Below, one piece after another: positions 1 through 12,029 of a stretch of DNA of 64,000 nucleotides (the first letter of the stretch is position 1; each line of letters opens with the position of its first letter). Origin of the DNA: Hirsutella rhossiliensis. Its lineage: Eukaryota > Ascomycota > Sordariomycetes > Hypocreales > Ophiocordycipitaceae. The translations under genes were made by a program, and so were the position numbers. A model generated the notes under the pieces. That model was given only the letters and a program-made list of their open reading frames with translations. It searched no databases and had not been told where the DNA came from. The stretch lies in contig NW_025408682.1 of assembly GCF_020360975.1 (NCBI RefSeq), positions 372,001 through 436,000 of the forward strand. Direction: 5' to 3'.

Positions 1-130
1 GGGGGAAACGCTAGGAGGTCCTCGTTAAGTAGTATAGGTATCTCGACCCTATATAGGAACCTATATATAAGTTTATAGGAACTATAGCCCTTAATAAGTT
101 TAAAGCCTTATTTAAAATAGTAGACGAGAA
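1..130 (+). pseudogene. C-terminal end of gypsy pol (chromodomain), element H
   Basis: In the frame starting at base 3, the translation matches the last part of the chromodomain seen in element A at 38,813-38,960, including the stretch ending IALNKFKAL. Chromodomains at the integrase C-terminus are typical of chromoviruses and are thought to guide integration to heterochromatin. Three in-frame stops (TAG) sit where Gln or Trp codons are expected. The rest of the polyprotein is outside the window. Confidence 0.7.
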
Positions 131-234
131 TAATAGACTAATAGACTACTAATAGTAGCTTAGGCTAAGACTATAAAGTAAGTAAAGTAGAGTAGGTAGT
201 TATAATAACGCGAGCGTAATAATATAAGTAGAGA

Positions 235-1290
235 TAAAAATAGCGTTTATTTTAAGGCTAAGCCCTTAAACTACCTAGACCTACTCCTTATCCTTATCGT
301 CGTCCGTATCCTTATTATCCTCCTCTACCTTATTAGCGGCGGCGGCGCTCTCTAAGGCGCTTAGGCGGCCTTCTAGGCCCGCGAGCTAGTCGGCGGTAGC
401 GGCGGCTCTAGGGGCTCTAGGAGCGGGGGGGGCCCGGCTAGTAGCAGCGGCGGGGGCGGCGGCGGGCACGGCTAAGGGGACCGCCGATAGGGCGACGGAG
501 GTAGTATTTCTAGTACCGGGAGAGTTAGTAGCGGAAGTAGAAGAGCTAGAGAAGAGGAACTTACTTAGGGACGAGGCCCTAGCGCTTAAGGGCGCGGAGA
601 TTACGATAGGCGGCGGCGGTAGCGGTAAGGCGCTTCTTAGTAGCCCCCCGTGCCTACCTATGCGCGCCGGCCTTCTAAGCTAACGCTATAGCGAGTAGGA
701 CGGGAGGCGCCGCCTTATAGGCGCGGCCGGCACGCGCGTACTAGTAATAATTACCGCTACGGCGGCGCCCGACTTAGTCGGCGTAGGGGAGCTCCTACGA
801 CGCGTACTATATATAAGGGGCCGCGCGGGCGGCTCTAGCCTATACTTAGCGTTTATACTTTAAGAAGTTAGCGGAAAATAGCTACTATACTTACTAGGTA
901 GCGGACTTACGGGGGTAGTAGAGGCGGAGGTAGGGGTAGAGGGGCCGTGCGTTATAGCCGGCGGCGGGGATAGTATCGTTATATAGAAAGGTAACGTAAG
1001 GGCGGCTAGCGTAGTAGAGGTAGAGGTAGCGGTAGTAGGCGCGGTCGCGGGGGCGCGGGTAAGAGTAGCGGTAGCGGTAGAGCCGTCGTCGGCTATACCT
1101 AGTACGGCGTCGACGAACGACTCTATACGCTCTAAGAAGGAGGAAGTAAGGGAGGGGGAGGTAGATATATCTATCGCGGAAGTTAGTATTATAGATTATA
1201 GCCTCCCGCTCTATAAAGCGGAGAACTTACTAGTTAAAGTTATTATTATTAAGGCTATTATTACTACTATAGCTACTACTATAAGTATAT
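235..1290 (-). pseudogene. Antisense reading frame between pol and 3' LTR, element H
   Basis: On the strand opposite to pol, a decayed frame lies between the chromodomain end and the 3' untranslated region. Its C-terminal part (about 300-430) contains the motif LEGRLSALESAA, then NK, a Glu/Asp/Lys-rich tail, and a short end reading VV-stop-GL. The same frame, motif and tail occur in I (plus strand, about 3,380-3,550) and A (minus strand, about 39,120-39,260), with in-frame length differences in the acidic tail. The N-terminal part is Ser/Thr/Ala-rich. The connection between the N- and C-terminal parts is in a different frame and may involve a frameshift or intron. The function is unknown. Confidence 0.5.
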
Positions 1291-1730
1291 ATTAATAAAG
1301 CGGCCTATATAGCTAAGAACGAACTAATGCCTTAGGTAAAGCGGAACTTACTTATTACTATTACTACTATAGTTAAAGAAGGAGGAGAAGGAAAGGATAA
1401 AGGAAGGGGGGGATACCGCCTTATATACCCCTAGGTAGAGGAGGCTGCCTAAGGCTAAGGGGACGGGCAACCTAAGGCTTACGTAGGTCTAGGCCGGCCG
1501 CTAGCTACTTAAGGGCATATATAATAAGTCGCGCCCTTATTTAAACGGCTAGCTAGCTAATAAGTATAAAGCTTAGTTCTAGCTACCTAAGCTAAAGGGC
1601 GCGGGGATAATAGGGCTAGTAGGGCCTATACGATTAACGGGAAAGGGTAGGGTAGAGCTAGTAGTATAGGCCTAATAGTATAGAAGCCGTTAATTAAGTA
1701 ACGCCGCGCCGCGCTTAAGGGAGGGTATTA

Positions 1731-1916
1731 TATAAGAGTCTTTAACTATTATAGGTTATAGGCTTAGGCTACGGCCTAAGCTATATAGTTACGTATAAAG
1801 GGCCGGATCCTATATATATATATATAGGCTAGCCGTATATAAGAGAGCTTTATATAGCTTATTAATATTATCTTATAAATAGTACTTACGCTTATACCTT
1901 TACTTACTCTATAATA
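1731..1916 (+). repeat. 3' LTR of element H (186 bp)
   Basis: It begins TATAAGAGTC and ends CTATAATA, as expected for TG...CA termini after RIP. It aligns along its full length with the LTRs of A (33,115 and 41,166) and with the reversed LTR of I (43,349). A purine-rich tract precedes it. Confidence 0.9.
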
Positions 1917-2041
1917 ATATAAAGCTCTTTTATATATAGCTAGCTTATATATATATATATAGGATTTAGCCTTCTATATATAACTATATAGCTTAGGCTA
2001 TAGCCTAAGCCTATAACTTATAATAGTTAAAGACTCTTATA
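1917..2041 (-). repeat. Truncated 3' LTR of element I
   Basis: Reverse complement of the family LTR, lacking about 60 bp at its left side because H inserted here. ATATA at 1917-1921 is the expected copy of the target duplication. The right end reads ACTCTTATA and is followed by the reversed purine tract (2046-2056). With the H LTR it forms a near-palindrome of about 310 bp. Confidence 0.88.
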
Positions 2042-2559
2042 TAATACCCTCTCTTAAGCGCGGTATAGCGCTGCCTTATTAATAGCTTCTATACTATTAG
2101 GCCTATACCGCTAGCTCTACTTAGCCCTTTCCCCGTTAATCGTGCTAGCCTTACTAGCCTTATTATCCTTATACTTATTAGCCTAGGCAGCTATAACCTA
2201 GCTTTATACTTATCGGCTAGCTAGCCGTTTAAATAAAAGTATAACTTATTATATACGCCCTTAGGTAGCCGGCGGCCGGCCTAGACCTATATAAGCCTTA
2301 GGTTGCTCGTCCCCTTAGCCTTAAGCAGCTTCCTTTATTAAGGGGTATATAAGGTAGTATCCCCTCTTTCTCTTCCTTTTCTTTTTCTTTCTTCTTTAAC
2401 TATAGTAGTAGTAGTAATAAGTAAGTTCCGCTTTATTTAAAGTATTATTTTATTTCTAGCTATATAGGCTGCTCTATTAACGTATACTTATAGTAATAGC
2501 TATAGTAGTAATAATAGCCTTAATAATAATAATAACTTTAACTAGTAAGTTCCTTACTT

Positions 2560-3560
2560 TATAAAGTAAGAGGCCGTAATCTATAATACTAACTTCTATA
2601 ATAGATATATCTACCTCCCCCTCCCTTACCTCCTCTTTCTTAGAGTATATAGAGTCGTTTATTGACGCCGTGCTAAGCGCGGCCGATAATAGCTCCGCCG
2701 CTACTACTACTCCCGCCTATGCCCTTACTACTACGTCTACCGCTACTACTAATACCTCCGCTATACTAGCCGCTCTTACGTCGCCCTTTAAGGTAATAAC
2801 GCCGTCCCTACTATTACTTATAACGCCTAGCCCCTCGGCCCCCGCCTCTATCTCCGCTACCCCTATAAGTCTATAGTTAAGTAAGCGTAATAGATATCTT
2901 CCGCTAACCTCTTAAAGTATAATTACTAGGTCTAGGCTAGAGCTACTCGCGCGGCCCCCTATATACGGTATATATCGTAGGAGCTCCCTTATACTAACTA
3001 AGTCGGGCGCCGCCGCGGCGGTAGTTATTACTAGTATATATATACCGGCCGCGCTTATAAGGCGGCGCCTCCTATCTTACTTACTATAGCGTTAGCTTAG
3101 AAGGCCAGCGCGTATAAGTAGGTAGGAGGGGCTACTAAGAAGCGCCTTACCGCCGCTATAGCCGCCTACTATAACCTCCGCGCGCCCTAGAGCGCTAATA
3201 GCTTATCCCTAAGTAGGTTCTTTCCCTTTTACTCTCTTACCTTTACTACTAACTCTCTTAGTATTAAGGATACCGCCTCTATTGCCTTATCGGCGGTCCC
3301 TTTAGCCGTGCCCGCCGCCGCCGCTACTACCGCCGCTACTACCGCCGCTAGAGCTAGCCGCCGCCCCTCTACCTTTAGAGCCGCCGCCGCCGCCGACTAG
3401 CTTATAGGCTTAGAGGGCCGACTTAGCGCGCTAGAAAGCGCCGCTACCGCTACTAATAAGTAAGAGGAGGCTAATAAGAACGATGATAATAATAATAATA
3501 ATAATAAGGGTAATAATAATAATAAGGAATAGGCCTAGGTAGTCTAAGGGCTCTACCTTA
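2560..3560 (+). pseudogene. Antisense reading frame of element I
   Basis: Plus-strand frame on the strand opposite to I's pol. The N-terminal section (about 2,640-2,876 open) is rich in Ser, Thr and Ala. A basic Arg/Leu-rich stretch follows in the same frame. The C-terminal section (about 3,240-3,550), in another frame, carries alanine runs, LEGRLSALESAA, and a long Asn/Asp/Lys tail derived from AAT/GAT repeats. All interrupting stops are TAA or TAG. The corresponding parts of H and A keep the same frame and residues despite strong nucleotide decay, which argues for past coding function. Whether one protein or two is encoded cannot be settled. It could be regulatory, but no known domain is recognisable. 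Confidence 0.55.
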
Positions 3561-3719
3561 TAATAAATATTATTTTTATCTTTACTTATACTATTATACC
3601 TATATTACTATAACTACCCCTTTTATTTTACTTACTTTATAGTCCTAGCTTAAGCTATCGCTAGTAGTTTACTAGTCTATTATTCTTATCTATTAGTTTA
3701 TATAGGGCCTTAAACTTAT

Positions 3720-4613
3720 TAAGGGCTATAGCTCCTATAAACTTATATATAGGTTCTTATATTAGGTTAAGGTACCTATACTACTTTATAAGGACCTCTT
3801 AGTAATTCCCTTAGCTAACCTTCTTTTAGCGTATAGCCTATATCTCCTTAACCTTAAATTCGTTATCCCCTTTTACCTTAATAGTAAGCGGTTAAGCGTC
3901 CGCTACTTCTTATTTAAATAGTAGGTTAAAGAAGGCTTAGTAAAGGAGGTTAATATTAATCTTATTATAGACCCCTATTAAAAGACTATTAAGCTTAACT
4001 ACTTATAGGCTAATAACCCTTTATACTATAAACTTTATATATAGCTAGTCTAGCTTTTTCTTTAGCCGCGCTAACTTATAATTATAAAGGTTAAGCTATA
4101 CCTTATCTCTTACTATAAACCTATCCGCTAGGGCCTTAGTCTTATTAGGGTACCGCTCTTAATCCTATACTAAGGCGGCTATCGTAGATTAGTAGTATTT
4201 TATAGTTTCCTATAGCTTTTATATAAACGTAGAGGCGTAGCTCTTTAATAATAAACTATTATATTACTCCGCTACTATATTTACGGCGAATAAGATTAAG
4301 GAGGGCGGCTTAAAGCTATATATAGCGAAGAAGGGGGCTATCTTAATAAAGGTCTAAGGTCTACTATTTAACGCGAGCTAAGCTATAAGGAGCTAGCGGT
4401 CTTAGTCTACTTAGTTATAAGCTACTACTACTTATAAGTATACCTACGCTTCCTAGTTAACCCTCTTAGGTCCCTTATTAGTCTATAGGTAATAGGCTAT
4501 ACTAAGTAGCTATATAATCTAAAGTAGCTAGTATAAGTACTACTAAAAGTAGCTAGTTTAGTTTAATCCTTTATTACTTATAATAAAGGTTAGCTAGCTA
4601 TATAAGTGGGCCT
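3720..4613 (-). pseudogene. Pol C-terminus of element I (chromodomain and distal integrase)
   Basis: The reverse complement aligns with 38,050-38,960 of element A: distal integrase core, C-terminal integrase region and chromodomain. The chromodomain lies about 3,730-3,870, ending in the same IALNKFKAL block as H and A. The piece is cut at GGCCT (4609-4613) by the insertion of G, and the reading continues at 14,949. Stops are RIP-type. The protein would have been the integrase of this Ty3/gypsy element. Confidence 0.75.
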
Positions 4614-5319
4614 TATTATAGGACACCCTATAGTCGATAATCTAGGTACCTATAATAATATCGGCCTCCTTTAAGGAAGTTACCCTTAACTCCTTAAGGC
4701 TCCTCGCGGAAGAAGGAACCTAGAAGCTACTAAGTAAACTCTAGGAAATTACTTAGAAATCCTAGAAATAATAACTAAGCGGATTATATAGATATTTTAC
4801 GGAGATTTCCCTTAGGGATATATTATATAGGGAATATACTATGATTTCCTAAGTAATAATAGCTCCTTAGGGATTATACCGATATTTCCCTAAGAAGTTA
4901 CTATAAGAATATAGCAGGGAAATTATAGAGAAATACCTATGCTTACCTAAGGAAAATACTAGGAAATACTACTAATATACTATACTACTATCGTATAATT
5001 ATAAGGTTAAGATATTACTTAGTTAAAGCCCTAAGTAAGGTCTTATACTCGCTATAATATATATAGAAAATAGAGAACCCGCTAGATCTTAAGCGGGTAG
5101 AGAAGAATATAGATAGTTATTACTACTCTTACTTTAACTTATAAGACCGGTAGCTAGTCTATATTTAACGCGCGTAATAACGTATAGTAGCTAGTCTATA
5201 TAATATATTTAATTATATATAATAGCTAGTCCGTTTAATTACCTATTAGACCTATACCGGATCTAGGTAAACGGTAAGGTTAACGTACTAGCTTTATACT
5301 AAGGGACTAGTATATAATA
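4614..5319 (+). repeat. 5' LTR of element G (706 bp)
   Basis: Begins TATTATAGGACACC and ends AGTATATAATA, consistent with mutated TG...CA ends. It aligns end to end with 14,243-14,948. An internal segment around 5,085-5,100 (AACCCGCTAGATCTTAAGCG) is conserved between the two copies. Confidence 0.93.
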
Positions 5320-5379
5320 AATAGTAGTAATTCCTATTCCCTTAACTATTTATTATCCTAAGGTCTATATCTAGTAGAA

Positions 5380-7700
5380 CGGAAGATAAAGAATAAGGAA
5401 AGGGATAAGTTAACCTTAACCTATAAACCCCGATATCTTCTTAGAAAGAAAGCTCTTACTTACGTACTAATAAATACCGGCTTCTTAATCGCTTTTTATA
5501 GAAGAAATACTTAGGTAACTTTAGATAGAGGTAGAACTTCGACGTATTAAAGCTTAAGTAATATAGAGCTTCTATTAGCGGATAGAAAGATACTTATTTC
5601 TAGGATATTTCTTATTAAGTTCCTATAGAAATAAAAGATAGCTAGATCGCCTACCTTAGTAGTAGGAATAACGCTTAGAGGAATTAAGAGCGGAACTTTT
5701 ATAATACGACTTACTAGCTTACTTAGCTAACTATTAAGGCCTATAAGAACGAATTAATAACTTAGAATATATTCTAGTAATAAGGTAATATTAGCTACGA
5801 ATAATAAAGCTATATAGAAATCGGTATAGTATAGCCTCCTTTACCTTACCTTAACTACCTTTATTAAAAGGATAAAGCCTTAGAAGTTCGCTAAACTATA
5901 ACGACCAAAATAAAGAAGAACCTTTAAATAATACTACCCTTAGTAGCACGTTCGTAATAATAACCCTAGCGAACTAACTAGTAAGCCTAATTATAAAAGA
6001 AGCTCTTATAAGACTACTAGTAAAAGCTATAGTAAGAGAAACTAAGGATAATACTACTATAAACCCTCCTTAAGCACCCTTAGTATATATTAAACTAGAA
6101 AATATAAGGAAGTTTAATCCCGCTAGCCCCTTCGATATAATATTTAACGTTCTTAAAGAAACTAAGAAAACAATTATATATAAAAGCATCGATTGATTTA
6201 TCGATTCCTTAAAGTAGGTAGCTATTTATAGACTAGAATACGCTAACGAACTAGCGATATTAATCCTTAGCTTACTCCGCGAAACCGCTATTAAATAGTA
6301 TTCTAGCGATCTTAGTAAATCTAACTAAGCTATACGTTATACCTCGGACTAAGGATATACCGCCTAGTATACTAAACTATAAAAATACTTCGCTATCTAG
6401 CTAGAAGTAGCGTTAAGATCTTTATAAATAAAACGATTTACTACCTTAGATATTATAAATAGAGCTAACTTTTATAGATAGATATTAAAGCTCTACTAAA
6501 AAGTAAAAGTAGCGCTATACTTAAAAGAGTACCTTACTATACTAGTCTATTAACGACTAGACGTATTACTATAAGAATTATTCCGCTAACCTACTATTAC
6601 GACTACGGTCTAGCGAACCGCGGGGACTAATATATATTACGAGGTTACGTAACGTAAGGAGCAAGGAATATTAAACGGACCGACGGGCTAATTAAGTTTA
6701 GAGCGATAGGTTACTCTAGCGCTCTAACGCTCTATAGCTAGGATCGTAGGATCGCTCTAGCGCTCTAGCGCTCTAGCGCTCCTAGGCGATAGGATTACCT
6801 AGCGCTCTCGACGATCTAAGGAAGCTCTCGAGATATATAAGGAAGGAATAGAACACTCCTTTAGATAGATAGATTAATAGCTTTTAATATATTATAATTA
6901 TTATAATCTCTATTATAATCTTATCTTTAATTCGGATTACTTAATTACTTAGTTATAGTCTATAGTCTATAACCTCCGACTTATTACTAACGTAATATAC
7001 TTTTTATTACTTATACTACGCCCTATTATATCTATTAATATAAACCCCTCGATAGGTTTATCCCTTAGGAATAATACCGGTCGTTATACCTATTAGTCTA
7101 GAATTATTTAATACCTAGATTAATAACTATAAGTAACTTATCCTATAGTTAGAAACTAAGCTAACGGTTAGGTTATAGGAAAAGATAAGTAACGTAGTAA
7201 AAGGACGCGTATAAAGCGGATTATATAAAACTAAGAATAAGACTATAGTAAACTTTACCTTATTTATAGCTAAACTAACTAGTTAGAAACCTTAGGAATA
7301 AGGATAATTCTAATAGAAAGGAAATATAACGACCGCGTTAAGATAGAATAAGCTACGCTAAGTAAACGTAGGCCTAGCACCTAACTAATTAACTAGCCTT
7401 TAAGCCGGACTACGGCCTTAGGATTTAAAACTAAAGGAGGGCTCTTAGGAAAACCTAATTATTATTAACCTCGCCCGTTAGCTTTAAGCGGTACTAACTA
7501 ATAACTAAGGCGGGATATATCTTTCCTAGGAAATATAAAACTAGATCCTATTTACCTAAGATAAAGGGCTAGAAGATAAGGATACTACCGCCGATATAAG
7601 AGAAGATACTAAAGAAATAAAAGATAAGATCCTATTTATTCCTAATATAATAAAAGCGGAACCTATAGGACTAAGTAGTTCGCTTAGAATACTAAGAAAC
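5380..7700 (+). pseudogene. Gag of element G, split by solo LTR N
   Basis: Decayed plus-strand frame upstream of pol. The clearest stretch is about 6,110-6,560, where codons form a continuous frame broken only by TAA/TAG and one TGA, with a typical charged, helical capsid-like composition (for example KFNPASPFD near its start). The frame is interrupted at 6,595 by solo LTR N and resumes at 7,094. A basic nucleocapsid-like region follows near 7,330-7,390, but a zinc knuckle cannot be called. Gag would form the virus-like particle. Its position between 5' LTR and protease supports the assignment. The N-terminus and the boundary with pol are not resolved. Confidence 0.5.
6595..7088 (-). repeat. 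Solo LTR N (494 bp), related to the F-family LTR, inside G
   Basis: The reverse complement starts TATAACGACCGGT and matches the first half of the LTRs of F and M (15,131 and 57,663). The distal half is diverged, but the far terminus TATTACGACTA matches again. It is flanked by CCTAC (6590-6594) and CCTAT (7089-7093), a target duplication with one RIP-type difference. It contains a short tandem array of the 8-mer CTCTAGCG (about 6,752-6,780). It interrupts gag of G. Confidence 0.82.
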
Positions 7701-10700
7701 TAGCTAACTATAAGAGCGGCGCTATAAACCGAAATATCGGATCTAATAAAGCCGTCTAGGTTTATATACGCTTAGATATCTATCTTTAGAACTAAAGGCC
7801 TAGACTAACTATTAAACGTATATATAGACTCTAGTATAGCCCGCTCTATAATTAAGGAAGACTAGCTTAACTACTTTAACGATATAACCCTCGATATAAC
7901 CTAGTAGGTCCTCCTATCTAGTATAGGGAAAAGCTAAACTAAGGGTTAGGCGACCTTAACTATTACTATCCTAGGGAAATAAGGAACGGGATTTAAGGTT
8001 AGGTAATTTACTATTAGCGCCTAGGTAATCTAGACCCTATCTATAGGATTATTACTTAGATAAGATTTCTTAGTACTAAATAAAGTTAATATCCTAAACT
8101 TTAAGGGAATAATATCTATTAGCTTATATAGTAACCTAATAGTTATAGCTCGCTTAACCTAATAGGGCTATATGATCTATTATTAGGTTATATACTAAGC
8201 CGACGTCGACGTCCTTATATATAGGATAGAACGCCTACTAGTATAAATTAAGGACGTACTAAGGGATCGTAACCTAGTGTTTTTTCCGAGAGACCTATTA
8301 TTAGCCTATAACTTAATCTAAGGTATAACTTTAGTTACGGCGGTTAATACTACCGCTCGCTACGTTTAATTTAAGAAAGGATAGTACTTAGGTATATTAG
8401 TAGACCTTAGTAACGAAATATAGTTTTTATAGATCGACCTACCTAAGGAAACCCTAGCTAGGGTAACTCTAACTAAAGAGCTAGCTATATAAAAGACTAT
8501 AGAATATAGCGAACTATACTTAGATACTAACCTATCGGAAGAAACCTTAGAGGAAGGGAGCCCTAAGTCCGCTAAAAGGGAACTCCTTTTATAGACGTAT
8601 AGATAGACTCTAAACTATAAGATTAGGATTTTACGAGACTATAGCCTCTTAGAGATAACTACTTTAGAGGATATTAAAATCTATAATTAAGACTATACGT
8701 TTATAAAAAAGATTTAATATATAGTCGCCTCCTTCCTAACCTTATAAGAGGACTAAGGTACTATTAAGGTCTACCTAGACTACTATATATATATTCCGCT
8801 AGTAGAAAATTAATACCTATAAAAACTAGCTTCTAGGGCGTACCCGCTTAGCTAGAAGGATAAGGCGTTAATTAATTAGACCTATAAGGACCTATATTAA
8901 AAAGGGCGTATAAAATAAGCTATAAAAGTAACCCCGTTCGCTTACCTTATATTTATAGTTTAGAGAACTATATATAGTAACGAAAAGGGCTAAATAGTAG
9001 TAAACCTACGCGCTCTTAATAGCATAGCTATCTTAGACGCCTACCTAATACTACTTTAAGGAGATATAATCTAGAAGCTATAAGGGAAACGCTTTATTTC
9101 TACTATAGATACTTAGTCCTTCTTTTATTAGTTCCTTATCTATAAGGAGTATTAGGAAAGGTTTATAGTAATTAGCTATAAAGGCTTAAAACGATTAATA
9201 GTAGCCTTAATAAGATATAAGAACTTACTTATATATATCTAACGATTTATAGACTAAATCCTCTAAGAATATATAGAATATTCCTTTAGATATATCGATA
9301 ATATCGTAATATACTTAGATATAGAAGACGACTATATTCGTTACTTCTAAGCTATCTTTTAACTCTTTATAGACTATAACCTAGCCTTAGCTAGATCGAA
9401 ATTATTCCTAGGCTACCTATCTATAGAACTATTAAGATTTCGAGTTAATAGTATTAGCCTAATAAATACTAAAGAATAAGTATAGGTATTATAAGATATA
9501 GAGTTTCTAAATACCTTATAGGTACTAGAAAAGTAGCTCGGCCTAGTTAACTAGCTATAGTACTTAGTAGCTTACTTTTCTTAAAGGGTAGAAGCGCTTT
9601 AAGTTTAGAAAATAATAATACTTAAGGAAGCGCGAGATAGTTAAGCGCTGCTTAAGGGATTAGTAAGGAATAGATATACCTTTAAAGTAACGTATAAACC
9701 GTCCTTAGTAAAGGAATAGGCCTTCTAAGATATTACGAATGCTTTTATAGAACTAACGCGGCTATACTATTTTAACCTATAATAGTTATTATTCCTATAA
9801 ATCGACGCTAGCCGCGAGCTAGGCTTTATAGTAGTAGCCTTCTACCTAATACTAAGGGTAGACTAGAACCTAGGAAGAACCCCGCCCTAAATAAGTATCT
9901 AGCTAATCCTTTACCTTAGTAAACGCTTAACTAGCGGAGAGCTTAAATACTAGCCTACTAAACTTAAAGTTACCTATCTTTCCTAGGCTTATTAAAAGCT
10001 CCGGTTATATATTATCTCTACCTTACTATTAAAGGTCGTTATACTAACTAACTATACTATTATAAGCGTAAACTTAAAGTAAATATCGCTATTTACTATT
10101 AGTATAAAAACGAATAATCGGCTTATACTTACTTTATAGTACCTTAGCTAGTTTCCTTTAAAGGTCTATTATATTCCTAGAACTATAAATATCCTTACTA
10201 ATATACTATCTTAACTAATATTTATAATACCTAGGAAATATAAACCTAGGGAATTAGACCGCGTTTAAGAAGATAAAGCGCCGGTTAAATATATATATAT
10301 AGTTATAGAATCCTTTATCTAACCTAACCTATGCTAAAAGATCTAGGAAGTATACGCGGAAGAACCTAAGTAGGCTAGTATACTAAAATAGCTTAAAAGC
10401 GATAAGTCCTAGGTCGGTCTCTTATTTATCTAGTAGAATAGGTTACTCTACCTAGTTAAGTCTAAAGGTTATTACTAGCTCTATATCCTTACTACCTATA
10501 CTAAGGAAATTATCGCTAACGACTATACGCGTAAATTCTACCTTAGATAGCGAAGGATATAAGAGGAATTATCCTTTACGTTTACTATTACTAGCCTTAA
10601 GAAACTTATTAATAGCTTTATCGATAAGTATAACGCTTACTATAGGAACTAAACTAACTAGTTAAAGGCCCTTAGTAAGTTAGTTTTAATTACTTCCTTA

Positions 10701-11970
10701 GCCTTACCTTTCTATATAATCGCTATAGATTTTATAATAAGGCTCTTAAACGTCCTTATAAACTAAACTCTATAGATACTACTTATTAGGGTCTACTATA
10801 ATAACTATTAATAGTAACTAATAAGTTCTTAAAAATAAAGCTCCTTATCTTAAGCTACGATTAGTTTACTATAAAGGACTAAGCTAAGGTATTATTTACT
10901 AAGTTAATATACTATAACTAAGGGATTCCTACTTAGATTATTTCCGACTAAGACCTTAAGTTCCTTTCGGCGTTCTAAAAGGGACTATAAATAGTATATA
11001 GGTCTAAGTTACTAGTATCTATAGCTTAGTATCCCTAGACTAATAGCTTATTAAAATAACGTAACTAGGTAGTTAAAACTATACTCTAGTTCTTTATAAC
11101 TAACTTCCTATCTTATTAATAGGTTAACGCGTTACTATTACTTTAATTTACCTTTAATAACTCTTACTCCTTAGTAATTAGTACTTCTTTAAGTAAGCTA
11201 TTAACTAGGATATAAATAAATAATAGTAGGCGATACCTTAAGGAAGGCCTTTTATAAATAGATAAGGAAATACTTTAAGACTAAGCTAGGATCTTAATCG
11301 CTTTAGCCTAAGTAGGAATAAAGAAGTAGTACGATATAAAGCACTAAGCGCTAAAGTTTAAGCTTAGGGACTAGGTATAGCTCTAGCTAGGGAAAGGATA
11401 TAGCGTAGCTAATAAATAGGTAGCGAAGTTAAAGGAACGCTATATAGGACCGTTTAAAGTCCTTAAATAGATCGGCTATCTAGGCTACTACCTTAACCTA
11501 GCTAGATCCCTAAATATCTATAACGTCGTTTCCGTTATATAGCTATAGCCGGCCGAACGACTAAACGCCTAACCCGGCCTAGAACTTAATACTAACTACT
11601 AGGAAGTTAAAAGAATCCTTAACTCTAGAACTTATAAATATAGTTAAGGGACCGCTTATATAAAATACCTTATTAGCTAGAAAGGCTAGCTAAGTAGCTA
11701 TAATTCCTAGGTAGCTACTAAGGATATTATCGCCGAAAACCTTATTAAAGAATTTAATATATAGTAAGAAGCGTTATAAGGTTATATTACCTATACTTAA
11801 AAGCTTTACGCGCGCGCTATATAATAGTATAAGCCGCTATAGCTAAGGGAGAAATAATAGTATATAGTACGCGCCGTTACCGTTCGTTCTCTTAGAAGTC
11901 TAAGGATAGGTTAACTAGCTAATAAGTATTAATAGGCCGCTTACGGCGAACGGTAATCCGATACTATATT
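7700..11970 (+). pseudogene. pol: Pol of element G (protease, RT, RNase H, integrase, chromodomain)
   Basis: Polyprotein of a chromovirus. Visible parts in order: a protease-like segment near 7,820 (IDSSIARSII); RT about 8,900-9,480 with the catalytic region reading YIDNIVIYLD at about 9,294-9,323 (family form is YxDD, one Asp codon now Asn); RNase H about 9,780-10,260 (DASRELGF); integrase about 10,400-11,400; chromodomain about 11,608-11,757 with an aromatic block and the closing AENLIKEF. Stops are nearly all TAA/TAG. The product would copy and integrate the element. The chromodomain is inferred to have targeted heterochromatin, which fits its landing inside another transposon. Confidence 0.8.
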
Positions 11971-12029
11971 TTAATACCTATGTTTATTTTTAATTTAGGA
12001 ACCCGATTTCCCTATCCTTTTACGCTCCC

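Larger units (their letters stand above)
1..1916 (+). mobile_element. Element H: 3' part of a Ty3/gypsy chromovirus (same family as I and A)
   Basis: This is the 3' end of an LTR retrotransposon whose 5' part lies left of the window. In order it shows the chromodomain tail of pol, an antisense reading frame, a 3' untranslated stretch, a purine-rich tract (about 1715-1727) and a 186-bp LTR. The same order and sequence recur at 38,860-41,352 (element A) and, reversed, at 1,917-3,740 (element I). H ends at 1916 and is followed by ATATA (1917-1921), after which the LTR of I resumes mid-sequence. H therefore inserted into the 3' LTR of I in opposite orientation. RIP is extreme. Confidence 0.88.

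Noticed and set aside
1840..1990. AT microsatellites such as TATATATATA as promoters
   Set aside because: RIP creates TA-rich runs throughout; without unmutated copies they carry no promoter evidence.
1731..2041. Inverted repeat read as a DNA transposon or replication origin
   Set aside because: Both arms are LTRs of the same gypsy family with adjoining pol and antisense sequence, so nested insertion explains it.
2670..2876. Open frame of 68 codons taken as a separate gene
   Set aside because: It is only the stop-free part of the longer antisense frame of element I; homologous codons continue on both sides in A.
6700..6790. CRISPR-like array (CTCTAGCG repeats)
   Set aside because: The repeat is 8 bp without spacers, inside an LTR, in a eukaryotic context.
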